Shown in pieces: positions 45,165-54,203 of a stretch of DNA of 64,000 nucleotides. The notes under the pieces were generated by a model, which saw nothing but the letters and a program-made list of their open reading frames with translations, did not search any database and was not told the DNA's origin. A program made the position numbers and the translations under genes. Numbering within the stretch: the stretch's first letter is position 1; each line of letters begins with the position of its first letter. This DNA comes from Bacteroidaceae bacterium (GTDB lineage: Bacteria > Bacteroidota > Bacteroidia > Bacteroidales > Bacteroidaceae). The DNA lies in contig JAKSIP010000005.1 in the NCBI GenBank assembly GCA_024398715.1, positions 59,983 to 123,982 of the forward strand, read 5' to 3'.

Positions 45165-45971
45165 ATGAAAGAAAAAGGCTATTTGAGTTCTGAAAGTCTT
45201 AGGAAGGGTCAATTGAAAGAAGTTGAACTTGCCATAGAAGTTGACCGCATCTGCAGGAAACATAATCTTCAATATTGGCTGGATTACGGAACATTGTTGG
45301 GCGCAGTACGCCATAAAGGCTTTATTCCATGGGATGACGATATGGACTTGTCCATGCCTACTGCTGATTTTAAGAAATTTCTGGAAATTGCCCCTCAGGA
45401 AATAAATCCACAATTTTTTGTTCAGACCGACAAGACAGATCCGCAGGCCGATATGGGTGGCGGCCTTTGTAAAGTACGCTACAATAATACTTTGTTTTTA
45501 GGAGAAGACGATGTTTTTGCAAAACAGTATCATAGAGGCCTTTCTATTGATATTTTTGAAAGTAAGAATACTCCGCTTTTCAGACCGTACAAGTTGTTCC
45601 ATTTTGTAACGCATTGGAAATCCAAGACTTATTGTTTTTTTAAAAGCCGCAGATTGCTTGATTTCAAAAATATACTCTGCTTTTTTACATTTCCCATATT
45701 GCATGCTTTTTTTTCAATATGGTGGAAACTGATCTGTTTAACCCACAGATGTAATGCCGAGTACATAAATATGAATCGCAGAATTTACGGCAAACCAACA
45801 CCCAAATCTGAAATTTATCCGTTGTCAACACTTGAGTTTGAAGGCTATCAGTTCTCAGTGCCAAACAATTACATCAGACGTGTAACAGATATATTCGGTC
45901 CAGACTATATGACTTTGCCTCCAGTTGAAAAACGCCGTATCCATGCTTTGCTGATGATACCTGAATTGTAA
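45165..45971 (+). CDS. LicD-family phosphotransferase 1
   Basis: This is a 268-residue enzyme of the LicD/fukutin-related nucleotidyltransferase fold, which transfers phosphocholine or alditol phosphate from a CDP-linked donor to a glycan. The motif YWLDYGTLLGAVRHKGFIP and the DDD metal cluster after it (about residues 40-65) are diagnostic. A hydrophobic stretch near residues 160-185 may tie it to the membrane. The start chosen, ATG 45165, lies one base after the upstream stop. Following an IspD-SDR protein, the likely donor is the CDP-alditol made by that protein. Confidence 0.87.
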   Translation: MKEKGYLSSESLRKGQLKEVELAIEVDRICRKHNLQYWLDYGTLLGAVRHKGFIPWDDDMDLSMPTADFKKFLEIAPQEINPQFFVQTDKTDPQADMGGGLCKVRYNNTLFLGEDDVFAKQYHRGLSIDIFESKNTPLFRPYKLFHFVTHWKSKTYCFFKSRRLLDFKNILCFFTFPILHAFFSIWWKLICLTHRCNAEYINMNRRIYGKPTPKSEIYPLSTLEFEGYQFSVPNNYIRRVTDIFGPDYMTLPPVEKRRIHALLMIPEL

Positions 45972-46017
45972 ATTCATAGCGACTGCTGTTTTTTATTAAT
46001 TTGTATTATTAATTTGT

Positions 46018-47541
46018 ATGGGAGTGATTGACCAAAGTAAGATAGCACGGAATACAATTCTGCTGTATGTCCGTATGGGAATACTTATGCTGGTCAGTTT
46101 CTATACATCGAGAGTTGTTCTCGATGCATTGGGTGCTGTTGACAATGGTATCTACGGAACAATAGCAGGGCTCGTCACCACTTTCGCATTCATGAACAAC
46201 ACAATGGCCACCGCCTGCCAGCGTTTCTTTGGCATGGAAAGCGGGCGTGGCAATTTTGAGGAACTGAGACGCACTTTCAGCCTCTGTGTTCTTGTATTCA
46301 TTTTTATAGCCCTGATTGTTGTCTTCCTGTCGGAAACATTGGGACTATGGCTGGTGTCGCGAAAGATTGATGCTGCAGACAGACTCAATGCTGCACGTGT
46401 AATATTCCAGTTTTCTATAATTTCATTCTTTTTTACAATCATTATGACTCCGTTTCAGGCAATGGTCATAATCAATGAAAAGATGAAAGTCTATACCTAT
46501 ATCAGTTTTTTCGAGGCTTTCGGATATCTTGCAATAGCTTTTGCCATCAGCAGAACAAGTTTTGACAGATTGGTCCTGTACGGATTCCTTATGCTTGCAG
46601 TAAATGCCGGCGTATCGCTTTTCTATATAGCATACTGTAATGCTTTCTGGAAGGAATGTCGTTTCCGCTTCTATTGGAACCGTGCAAAATTCCTGGAAAT
46701 TTTCAGTTTTGCCGGTTGGAATATGGTTGGTTCACTTTCCAACACATGCAAAAACCAGGGAATAACAGTCCTTATTAATCTGGCAAGATTCGGTAATGTT
46801 ATTGTAAGTGCCAACGTTATGGCCAGTAAACTGTACATGTCTGTTCAAAAGTTTTCAGAGAATTTCATGATTGCCTTGAAACCCCAGATGATAAAGTCAT
46901 ATGCCAGTGGCGACAAGGAAGGAATGTTCAAGTTATTGTACCAAGGCTCAAAGTTCAGTTATTTCCTTCTATTTATAATAACACTTCCCATATTGTTGGA
47001 AACTGAGATACTTCTTGGAATATGGTTGAAAGACGATGTGACAGACTATACCATCCTGTTTACCAGATTACTTCTGATCAACTCACTGATTGAAGTCTTT
47101 GTATCGCCCCTTGCAACTTCAATGCAGGCGTATGGAAAAATAAGGAATTACCAGCTTACATGTGGCGTTTTTCTGCTTCTGATATTGCCTGTTTCGTGGT
47201 TACTGTATAAAGTTGGCGCCCCTGTCCAGTCTGTCTTTTATGTTTCAATTACAATATGTGCCATGGCTGTCCTGTTAAGACTTGTCATGATACGTCATTA
47301 TCTGAAACTGAATATAATGGAATATGCCGGCAAGGTCCTGTTACCGGTTTTGTCTGTTACACTTCTGTCTATTCCCGTACCGCTTTTGCTGGAATACGCA
47401 GTCCGCTGTCAGGTATACCTTAAGTTTGTAACAGTATCGTGCTCGGCAATACTTGTTACCGCCGTCTGGATTTATGTGCTGGGATTGTCAAAGAGCGAAA
47501 GAAAACATATAAACAATAAGATTCTTCATTTATTCAAATAG
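46018..47541 (+). CDS. Oligosaccharide/teichoic-type flippase (MOP superfamily)
   Basis: This is a 507-residue membrane protein with about 12-14 hydrophobic helices and the opening NTILLYVRMGILMLVSFYTSRVVLDALG, typical of polysaccharide biosynthesis flippases (Wzx/TacF type). It has no large soluble domain. It lies between two LicD genes, an order reminiscent of the pneumococcal tacF-licD neighbourhood, so it probably exports the lipid-linked repeat carrying the LicD-added group. A 46 bp gap with no clear signal precedes it. Confidence 0.87.
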   Translation: MGVIDQSKIARNTILLYVRMGILMLVSFYTSRVVLDALGAVDNGIYGTIAGLVTTFAFMNNTMATACQRFFGMESGRGNFEELRRTFSLCVLVFIFIALIVVFLSETLGLWLVSRKIDAADRLNAARVIFQFSIISFFFTIIMTPFQAMVIINEKMKVYTYISFFEAFGYLAIAFAISRTSFDRLVLYGFLMLAVNAGVSLFYIAYCNAFWKECRFRFYWNRAKFLEIFSFAGWNMVGSLSNTCKNQGITVLINLARFGNVIVSANVMASKLYMSVQKFSENFMIALKPQMIKSYASGDKEGMFKLLYQGSKFSYFLLFIITLPILLETEILLGIWLKDDVTDYTILFTRLLLINSLIEVFVSPLATSMQAYGKIRNYQLTCGVFLLLILPVSWLLYKVGAPVQSVFYVSITICAMAVLLRLVMIRHYLKLNIMEYAGKVLLPVLSVTLLSIPVPLLLEYAVRCQVYLKFVTVSCSAILVTAVWIYVLGLSKSERKHINNKILHLFK

Positions 47542-47549
47542 TATTTGTT

Positions 47550-48383
47550 ATGGTAGAAGACAGTCAGATCCAAACCGAAGATTTTTCAAATTACAATGGT
47601 CCGGGAACAGAACTTCGCAAGGCACAGCTTTGTATGGTTGAGATTCTGAAAGAAATTGGAAAAGTATGTAAAAGACATAATATTGCATATTGGCTGGACT
47701 TTGGAACTTTGTTGGGAGCTGTCCGTCACCAGGGATTCATTCCATGGGACGACGATGCCGATATTACTATCTTCAAGCGCGATGCCAGACGCCTTGAAAA
47801 ATTTCTTCTTGCAGAACTGCCCGAGCGTTATTATGTATTTTCAAGGAAAACTGATAAAAAATACCGGAATACAGGATATTTTCGCATTGTTGATAAAAAA
47901 ACACAAATGCTCAAACCTGGACAAGATGAAACAGAAGCTGTTGATTACGGGAATGGCGTTTCGGTCGATATATTCAATATTGAACGCGGACACACCTGGT
48001 TCAAACGTGCAATGAATGTAATTCATGGAAGAGCAATCCGAAGAATTCACAATAACATTGATGACGGCCTTCTGAACAAGACAGTGTCTTACATCATTTT
48101 CCCCTTTACGTGGTTTGTTATTCTACTGTATAGAATTGTTGTGTTCATATTGCCAGAAGACAGATACATTTATAACATACCGAATTGTGTTGTGAAACAA
48201 ATGTTCAGTCAGAGACGTAAAAAGTATATATTGCCATTAAATACGGTTACGTTCGAAGGTTGTGAATTCCCGGCCCCGTGCAATGCGCATGAAATGTTGA
48301 AAGAGACATATGGAGATTATATGCAGATTCCACCTAAGGAAAAACGTGCAACGCATGGAATCTTTATAAAGGTATTGGATTAG
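47550..48383 (+). CDS. LicD-family phosphotransferase 2
   Basis: This is the second LicD protein, 277 residues. YWLDFGTLLGAVRHQGFIP followed by DDDADI is the catalytic motif (about residues 47-70), and a membrane-proximal hydrophobic segment (VSYIIFPFTWFVILLYRIVVF) follows in the C-terminal half. It shares domain and layout with the first LicD but is clearly diverged, so the two may add the same group at different positions or different groups. It starts 8 bp after the flippase stop and ends before a hairpin terminator. Confidence 0.87.
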   Translation: MVEDSQIQTEDFSNYNGPGTELRKAQLCMVEILKEIGKVCKRHNIAYWLDFGTLLGAVRHQGFIPWDDDADITIFKRDARRLEKFLLAELPERYYVFSRKTDKKYRNTGYFRIVDKKTQMLKPGQDETEAVDYGNGVSVDIFNIERGHTWFKRAMNVIHGRAIRRIHNNIDDGLLNKTVSYIIFPFTWFVILLYRIVVFILPEDRYIYNIPNCVVKQMFSQRRKKYILPLNTVTFEGCEFPAPCNAHEMLKETYGDYMQIPPKEKRATHGIFIKVLD

Positions 48384-48429
48384 ATGTTGTTAAGTTTGTT
48401 ATAAATATTACATAATACTTAACAGCATG

Positions 48430-48470
48430 AAAAAATATTTGTACCAAATTGCTGGTATAAATATTTTTTT
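48430..48470 (+). terminator. 17-pair inverted repeat with T-tract between licD2 and the XRE-IspD gene
   Basis: The arms at 48430-48446 and 48453-48469 pair over 17 positions (one G-U) around the loop AATTGC. The outer part is A/T only, the inner part TACCA/TGGTA. T7 follows, so it should terminate licD2 transcripts. It ends 45 bp before the next ATG and could also be a binding site for that gene's own helix-turn-helix domain. Confidence 0.75.
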
Positions 48471-48514
48471 GTGTATAATTGCCAAAGATTTTGATATAAA
48501 ACTGTTTAGTTGAT

Positions 48515-49471
48515 ATGAACAATCCCCATCTGATTTCCAAAATAAGGGCAATACTGAACAATAAAGGTGTTTCGCAACGTGAACTTGCAAGCCTCATAGG
48601 CAAGAAAGAAACAGAGGTGAGCCGTTGGATGAGCGGACGCGTAGGTATTTCCCGCAAGAACATTCAACTGATTGCCCAGGTACTTGACGAGCCGTCAATC
48701 AGTACTGAATATGAAACAGAAAAAATGAACAGACAACAAAAGAATTATGCTATCATTCTTGCCGGAGGAATAGGCAGCAGAGTAGGTGCTAATGTACCTA
48801 AACAATTTGTAGAGATTCTTGGTAAACCGGTATTGGCCTATACAATCGAAGCATACCAGAACCATCCCGATATTGACGGTATTGAAATAGTCTGTGTGAA
48901 AAACTACGAAGATACTCTAAAGACACTGGTCAGTAAATATAACCTTACCAAAGTAAAGTGGATTTGCCAGGGTGGTGCAACATTTCAGGACAGCGTATAC
49001 AACGGCGTAAGGAATCTTGAAGGCAAGATTGACCGGAACGACATTGTTATGGTTCATTACGGTGCAGCTCCGTTTACATCGGAAGAAATAATAACCGATG
49101 CCATCCGCGTGTGTCGTGAACACGGTTCAAGCGTATCTGTCACTCCATGCTTCCAGCTTATTGGCAGTAACGATGGCAACGGCCAAAGCAAGACTTGGGT
49201 TGACCGTGACAAGTACGTGCAACTGGCATGTCCGCAGAGTTTCCGTTTCCAGTATATCTGCGATATTTATGAGGAGGCCATTGAAAGGAACCTGCTGAGC
49301 AAAGTCGAGCCTCATACCACATCGCTTATGTATCTTATGGGAAAGACTCTTTACCTGAGCTATGGAGACCAGAGCAATATCAAGATAACCACAAAAGAAG
49401 ACCTTGATATGTTCGAGGGTTATGTACTTATGAAATTGAACCGTGCCGGAAAAATTAAAATCAATAAGTGA
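48515..49471 (+). CDS. XRE helix-turn-helix fused to a divergent IspD-like cytidylyltransferase
   Basis: One open frame of 318 residues holds two domains. Residues 1-66 are an XRE-type helix-turn-helix (ISKIRAILNNKGVSQRELASLIGKKETEVSRWMSG). Residues 72-318 are IspD-like: IILAGGIGSRVGANVPKQF, a CPQSF segment in place of TPQSF, and the closing NIKITTKEDL. The usual HDAARP motif reads HYGAAP, so residues important in IspD are altered and the substrate may differ. An internal ATG at 48728 could give the enzyme alone. The stop overlaps the transporter start (TGATG). A terminator separates it from licD2, so it starts its own unit. Confidence 0.8.
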   Translation: MNNPHLISKIRAILNNKGVSQRELASLIGKKETEVSRWMSGRVGISRKNIQLIAQVLDEPSISTEYETEKMNRQQKNYAIILAGGIGSRVGANVPKQFVEILGKPVLAYTIEAYQNHPDIDGIEIVCVKNYEDTLKTLVSKYNLTKVKWICQGGATFQDSVYNGVRNLEGKIDRNDIVMVHYGAAPFTSEEIITDAIRVCREHGSSVSVTPCFQLIGSNDGNGQSKTWVDRDKYVQLACPQSFRFQYICDIYEEAIERNLLSKVEPHTTSLMYLMGKTLYLSYGDQSNIKITTKEDLDMFEGYVLMKLNRAGKIKINK

Positions 49472-50832
49472 TGGGATTATTAAGCCAACCTGCATATTTG
49501 CCGGAACAGAGCGGTCCGGTTGCTGATAAAAAGTACAGAAACCTGCGTTGGCAGGTGTTCTTGGGAGCCTTTATTGCATATGCTGGCTTCTATCTTGTGC
49601 GCAAGAACTTCTCTATGGCCATGCCGTTCATGGAGCAGTTCGGCTTTGAAAAGGGTGAATTCGGCATAGTGCTGGCAATGAATGCGCTTGCATACGCAGC
49701 CAGCCGTCTTATCATGGGACCAGTGAGTGACCGAAGCAATGCCCGTGTATTTCTTCCATTAGGCCTTGTATGCGCAGCCTTGTCCATGTGTTTCATGATA
49801 GTGCCTGTTGCATACATTCACAATCATGCGTTGAGTATTGTTATCATGTGCATTCTGAACGCCCTTGTTGGCTGGTTCAACGGTATGGGATACCCGCCGT
49901 GTACGCGTGTCATTACCCATTGGTTCAGCCAGACAGAGCGCGGAACCATGTCAAGTATCTGGAACTGCTCTCACAACATAGGGGGCGCTCTTGTAGGACC
50001 AATGGCCGTTTATGGTGCAATGTGGTTTGGAAACTGGTTCTATGGCAATGCGCAGGACATGTATTTTCTTGTAGGAACATTTGTATTCCCTTCGGTTGTT
50101 GCCGTTCTGATTGCCATAGTGACATATCTGCTTGTACGCGATACACCGCAAAGTCAGGGGCTCTGCTCTATAGAGAAGTTCAAGAATGACTATCCAAGTA
50201 ATTACAGCGAAAAAAGCGAGGAACGTCTCAGCGTGAAAGAGATACTTGGCCGTTACATATTCCCCAATAAACTGTTGTGGTTTGTATGTCTGGCCGATGC
50301 CTTTATCTTCATGGTACGCTATGGCTGTCTTGATTGGGCTCCTACCTATCTGACCGAGGTTCACGGATTCGACATAAAGAATGCCGGATGGGCTTATTTC
50401 GCATACGAGTTTGCGGCCATTCCAGGTACATTGCTGTGCGGCTGGCTCAGTGACAAGGCTTTCAAAGGCCGCAGGGCGCTACTGAACATTATCTATACTG
50501 TACTTGCAGCACTGTTCGTGTTCCTGTACTGGAAATTAGGTTCTACACCTGCACTTGCCATATCGTTCCTTATATGCATAGGTTTCTTTATCTATGGCCC
50601 TATTATGCTGTTGGCAGTTCAGGCTATGGATCTTGTTCCAAAAAACGCAGCCGGTGCCGCAGTTGGACTGATAGGTTTCTGTACATATTTATTGGGAACT
50701 GCTATCCTAGCCAATACGGTACTTGGTTTTGTTGTTGGCAGATTTGGTTGGAATACCAATTTTATTGTGGTGCTTTTTGGATGTCTGGTTGCAATAGTCT
50801 TTATGGCAATGACAATGCGGCACGAAAAATGA
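49471..50832 (+). CDS. OPA-family phosphate-ester antiporter (GlpT/UhpT-like)
   Basis: This is a 453-residue MFS protein of the organophosphate:phosphate antiporter branch. YRNLRWQVFLGAFIAYAGFYLVRKNFSMAMPFM at the start, the GPVSDRSNARVF loop, and GMGYPPCTRVITHWFSQTERGT are marks shared with glycerol-3-phosphate and hexose-phosphate carriers. About twelve helices are visible. The start is chosen at ATG 49471, overlapping the stop of the XRE-IspD gene (TGATG), so the two are translationally coupled. The context suggests import of an alditol phosphate that the coupled cytidylyltransferase activates; the substrate is unproven. Confidence 0.87.
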   Translation: MGLLSQPAYLPEQSGPVADKKYRNLRWQVFLGAFIAYAGFYLVRKNFSMAMPFMEQFGFEKGEFGIVLAMNALAYAASRLIMGPVSDRSNARVFLPLGLVCAALSMCFMIVPVAYIHNHALSIVIMCILNALVGWFNGMGYPPCTRVITHWFSQTERGTMSSIWNCSHNIGGALVGPMAVYGAMWFGNWFYGNAQDMYFLVGTFVFPSVVAVLIAIVTYLLVRDTPQSQGLCSIEKFKNDYPSNYSEKSEERLSVKEILGRYIFPNKLLWFVCLADAFIFMVRYGCLDWAPTYLTEVHGFDIKNAGWAYFAYEFAAIPGTLLCGWLSDKAFKGRRALLNIIYTVLAALFVFLYWKLGSTPALAISFLICIGFFIYGPIMLLAVQAMDLVPKNAAGAAVGLIGFCTYLLGTAILANTVLGFVVGRFGWNTNFIVVLFGCLVAIVFMAMTMRHEK

Positions 50833-50922
50833 CAGGCCTCTTTTTCGCCGTGTTCCGGTGTCATTTGCAGATTACTGTTCAATAACTGAGAGCATATATT
50901 GTACGCGGGCAAGGAATGTGTG

Positions 50923-51999
50923 CTATTTGCGGATAAATCTGACATATAGGGAGCGCATGATATTATCCAATATGTGATTCAAACCTTGAAGCCAACAAGG
51001 CCAGCGGTGGTGCTTTCTGTTATAGTATTTTATGTAATCCATTCGAATGATTCTGTTCTCAGGATATAGAGTAGGATGGATATCATACTCTGTACACAAA
51101 TTGTGAAATCTGACAAAACACTCTGAAAAATCAGATTCTGCAAAAGTGTTTTTATCCATGTCAATCAGATACAGTTTGAAAAGAAATCTGACACGATTGG
51201 CCAGATACAGTTTAATCCAGTTCATGCGGTCTGATGACAGGTGCTCCGCATGATTGCCATAGTATGCAAAAAGATTTGAAACAACCGTCTGGAACTGTCC
51301 AGTACATTTTGCCAATACTGCAGGGACCATAGTCTGACCTTCACGGTCCCGATTGTACTGATACAGGTTCAAATCAAGGAATTTGACCGTTTTTGCATGG
51401 AAAATCGGGTAGCAGGCCCATTCGGTATCGGTGTAAGAAATACCTTCAGTCTGTTTGTACTCAATAGAACGCAAAAAATCTGTGCGGTATGCAATGGAAT
51501 GCATTACAAAATATTTTATATACCCGTCTTTCAATACGGCATCCAAAGAATAAGTCTTGCCATATTCATAGACTTCCTTATTCATGGTGTTGTATTTTAT
51601 AACTTCTTTTTTGGCACCTGGCCCGTGTTGGGTGAAATGCTCAACAATTAAGTCGTCATTACAATTGTCAAGGGCTTTCAGTGTTTCAACCAAAGCAGTA
51701 GTGTCATACCAGTCATCAGCATCAAGAATCTTGACGTATCTGCCTTTTGCAACAGGAAGAGCTGCATTGATTGTTGAACCGTAATTCCCATTTGGCTTGT
51801 CTATTACAGTGATGGTGTGTGGAAATCTCTGTTCATAATCACGTGCAATTTCCAGCGAAGAATCCTTGCTGCCATCGTTTACAGCAATAACTTCCAGAGA
51901 CTCAAGTGTTTCTGTATTCAAAAGAGAGTCCAGACAACGTGGCAATAGCGCAGCCATGTTGTAAGTGGGTATGATGACGGACAGTATTTTATTTTCCAT
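50923..51999 (-). CDS. Family 2 glycosyltransferase
   Basis: This is an inverting GT-A glycosyltransferase of 358 residues. LSVIIPTYNMAALLPRCLDSLLN is the nucleotide-sugar start, VNDGSKDSSLEIARDY follows, and the metal DXD region is ILDADDWYD near residue 95. The C-terminal 150 residues have no clear motif. It starts just after glf; ATGs at 51999, 52005 and 52017 are all possible, and I use 51999 because it begins the conserved domain. It is the last gene of the four-gene minus-strand glycan unit and may use UDP-galactofuranose from Glf. Confidence 0.85.
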   Translation of the reverse strand: MENKILSVIIPTYNMAALLPRCLDSLLNTETLESLEVIAVNDGSKDSSLEIARDYEQRFPHTITVIDKPNGNYGSTINAALPVAKGRYVKILDADDWYDTTALVETLKALDNCNDDLIVEHFTQHGPGAKKEVIKYNTMNKEVYEYGKTYSLDAVLKDGYIKYFVMHSIAYRTDFLRSIEYKQTEGISYTDTEWACYPIFHAKTVKFLDLNLYQYNRDREGQTMVPAVLAKCTGQFQTVVSNLFAYYGNHAEHLSSDRMNWIKLYLANRVRFLFKLYLIDMDKNTFAESDFSECFVRFHNLCTEYDIHPTLYPENRIIRMDYIKYYNRKHHRWPCWLQGLNHILDNIMRSLYVRFIRK

Positions 52000-52006
52000 A
52001 ACCATT

Positions 52007-53098
52007 CTATTTTTCAAGTATCTGTTCTATGATCTGATGCATGTCATAATACTTGTACTCGGCAAGACGCCCTCCAAAAGTGACTCCAGACCTTTTTTTT
52101 GCCATATCATTGTATTTCTTTGCCAAGCTGTCATTGCGTGAATTGTTGATAGGGTAGTAAGGTTCGGATCCAGGCTCCCATTTTTTTGGGTACTCATACG
52201 TAATTACTGTGCCCGGCGTGTTTGCACGTTCAAAGTGTTTGTGCTCAATAATGCGGGTGTACGGTTGTTCTGACGATGTGTAATTGACAACCGCATTACC
52301 TTGAAAATCTTTGACATCTTCTTTTATTTGATGGACGAACTCAAGTGAACGGAAATCCAATTCTCCTTCACAGAAATCAAAGAATGCGTCAAGCCGTCCT
52401 GTATAGATAATATTCTGGGCCAAAGCATCAAGTTCATAGCGGTTTGAAAGGTAATCCACTCCCAAACGTACATCGGAACCGGCCAGTAGTTTGTCAAACA
52501 TTGGTGTGTATCCGCCAATAGGAATACCCTGATAGGTGTCGTTGAAATAGTTGTTGTTGTATTCAAAACGCAATGGTAGCCTGCGAATGACGAAAGCGGG
52601 AATTTCTGTTGCTTTCATTCCCCATTGTTTCTCGGAGTAACCTTTAATCAATTTTTCATAAATGTCGCGTCCTACCAGAACCAGGGCTTGCTGCTCAAGA
52701 TTTGCAGGCTCTGTTATGTGACTGAATTCTGCACGTTGCCTGTTGATGATTTCTTTTGCCTGCTGAGGTGTATCAACACCCCACATCTGATGAAATGTGT
52801 TCATGTTGAATGGCAGATTGTAGAGTTCACCATTATAGTTTGCAATAGGTGAATTTACAAAATCATTAAAAGGAACAAGTGAGTTGACAAAGTCCCATAC
52901 GCGTTTGTTGGATGTATGGAAAATGTGCGCACCATGTCTGTGGACGTTAATACCTTCAATGTTTTCGGTATAGCAATTCCCTCCGATATGATTCCTGCGT
53001 TCAACCACAAGGCACTTTTTACCTTTGCTTGAAAGATGGAATGCTGACATGGCGCCATATAATCCAGCCCCTACTATGAGATAATCATACTCTTTCAT
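52007..53098 (-). CDS. glf: UDP-galactopyranose mutase
   Basis: This is a flavoenzyme that converts UDP-galactopyranose to UDP-galactofuranose, the donor for galactofuranose in surface glycans. It has 363 residues from the ATG at 53098. The FAD motif is YLIVGAGLYGAMSAFHLSSKG, then RRNHIGGNCYTE, HRHGAHIFHTSN with conserved His, GYSEKQWG, and YYPINNSRN. The frame is open for 59 more codons upstream, but these overlap the neighbouring gene and lack family similarity. It lies 19 bp behind a glycosyltransferase gene. Confidence 0.94.
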   Translation of the reverse strand: MKEYDYLIVGAGLYGAMSAFHLSSKGKKCLVVERRNHIGGNCYTENIEGINVHRHGAHIFHTSNKRVWDFVNSLVPFNDFVNSPIANYNGELYNLPFNMNTFHQMWGVDTPQQAKEIINRQRAEFSHITEPANLEQQALVLVGRDIYEKLIKGYSEKQWGMKATEIPAFVIRRLPLRFEYNNNYFNDTYQGIPIGGYTPMFDKLLAGSDVRLGVDYLSNRYELDALAQNIIYTGRLDAFFDFCEGELDFRSLEFVHQIKEDVKDFQGNAVVNYTSSEQPYTRIIEHKHFERANTPGTVITYEYPKKWEPGSEPYYPINNSRNDSLAKKYNDMAKKRSGVTFGGRLAEYKYYDMHQIIEQILEK

Positions 53099-53117
53099 TG
53101 ATTTTGTGTCATGCTGG

Positions 53118-54203
53118 TCAGACAAATAAAAGTTTGAAGTTCTCAAGAACTTTGCTTTCCGTATAATTGTCCAGGAATACCTGTCTTGAGTAGGTGTTGA
53201 AACGTGGACGGGGATTGGATTCAAAGTCATGTAAAACCCGTATGAATTCTTCTGCAGTGTTGCATTTGCCGCCAATACGGGAATAATCCAAATCGTATCC
53301 CTGGAAAGACTCGTCTGTTCCTATAATGTTTTTGCCATACATAAGGGACTCGCAAGTTTTGACTTTCATGCCGCTGCCTGAAAAAATTGGAAGCAGCATA
53401 ATGTCTGCCTCTTCAAAATATGGTAACAGGTCAGGTGCGTTTGGGATGATTTCAATATTGTCAGGTATGTTGTAATGGTCCCGCAGTTTATCCATGCCTT
53501 TGCCTACAATTTTTACCGTTACATCAACATGCGGATAGACATTCCTGAAGAACCATTCAATACCCTGATTGTTTGGAGCCATGTATGAACCAAGGAACAG
53601 ACAAAGCGGCTTTTTCCCGGTAAGTAGGGTGGTGTACTCCGTTTTTTTATACTTGTCAATAAAAGTTACGGGTGCAAAAATATCGGCTCTGCGGCCGTAT
53701 CTGCATAGTATGGCGTCTGAATCTCTCCTGTTCAAAGTGATGATTTTGTCTGCATATTTTACGCAATAACGGTCATTGGCTTTAACACACTTGTTTACAT
53801 AGGCGCTTGCAATTGGATTGCCTATTTTTGCTTTGAAATATAAAGGCTCAACATTGTGAAAGAAAACTGCTATTCTGCCGGCATAACCGTTTTGCTTGAG
53901 CTTTTTTGCCACTATTCCGAAAATGGAACGGTCAATGAATACCATATCGTATTCAAGTGCCTTTTCGCAGATTTTTTGCACCTTGCCAGGTGTGAGACCA
54001 AAGAAATAGTTGGACGGGAACAGAAATATTCCTTTCAGATAATCAGATATAGTGCTTTTTTTTGATTCGTCATGCACATAATATGTGCTTACATTGCTGT
54101 CTCCGGCAATAGTCTGCAACATATTCAGATTCCGGTGGCTTACCTGTTCTCCTCCCTCGAATATGTTCTGTGATTTCTTATATCTGATTATCAGAACTTT
54201 CAT
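53118..54203 (-). CDS. GT-B (family 4-like) glycosyltransferase
   Basis: This is a retaining-type glycosyltransferase of 361 residues. An N-terminal acceptor domain with GGEQVSHRNLNML is followed by a donor domain: FLGSYMAPNNQGIEWFF (around residue 210), the nucleotide segment IEIIPNAPDLLPYFEEADIMLLP and SGSGMKVKTCESLMYGKNIIGT near residue 290. The GSGMKxK(T/I)xE(A/S) motif is the best evidence. It overlaps the yfhO-like stop by four bases (ATGA). Donor and acceptor are unknown. Confidence 0.85.
   Translation of the reverse strand: MKVLIIRYKKSQNIFEGGEQVSHRNLNMLQTIAGDSNVSTYYVHDESKKSTISDYLKGIFLFPSNYFFGLTPGKVQKICEKALEYDMVFIDRSIFGIVAKKLKQNGYAGRIAVFFHNVEPLYFKAKIGNPIASAYVNKCVKANDRYCVKYADKIITLNRRDSDAILCRYGRRADIFAPVTFIDKYKKTEYTTLLTGKKPLCLFLGSYMAPNNQGIEWFFRNVYPHVDVTVKIVGKGMDKLRDHYNIPDNIEIIPNAPDLLPYFEEADIMLLPIFSGSGMKVKTCESLMYGKNIIGTDESFQGYDLDYSRIGGKCNTAEEFIRVLHDFESNPRPRFNTYSRQVFLDNYTESKVLENFKLLFV

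Noticed and set aside
50827..50866. Inverted repeat AAATGACA/TGTCATTT as a terminator for the convergent transporter and glycosyltransferase genes
   Set aside because: Only eight pairs with a 24-nt loop and no proper T-tract; too weak to call.
52007..53275. Longer start for UDP-galactopyranose mutase at 53275
   Set aside because: The extension overlaps the neighbouring glycosyltransferase gene; the FAD motif begins four residues after ATG 53098.
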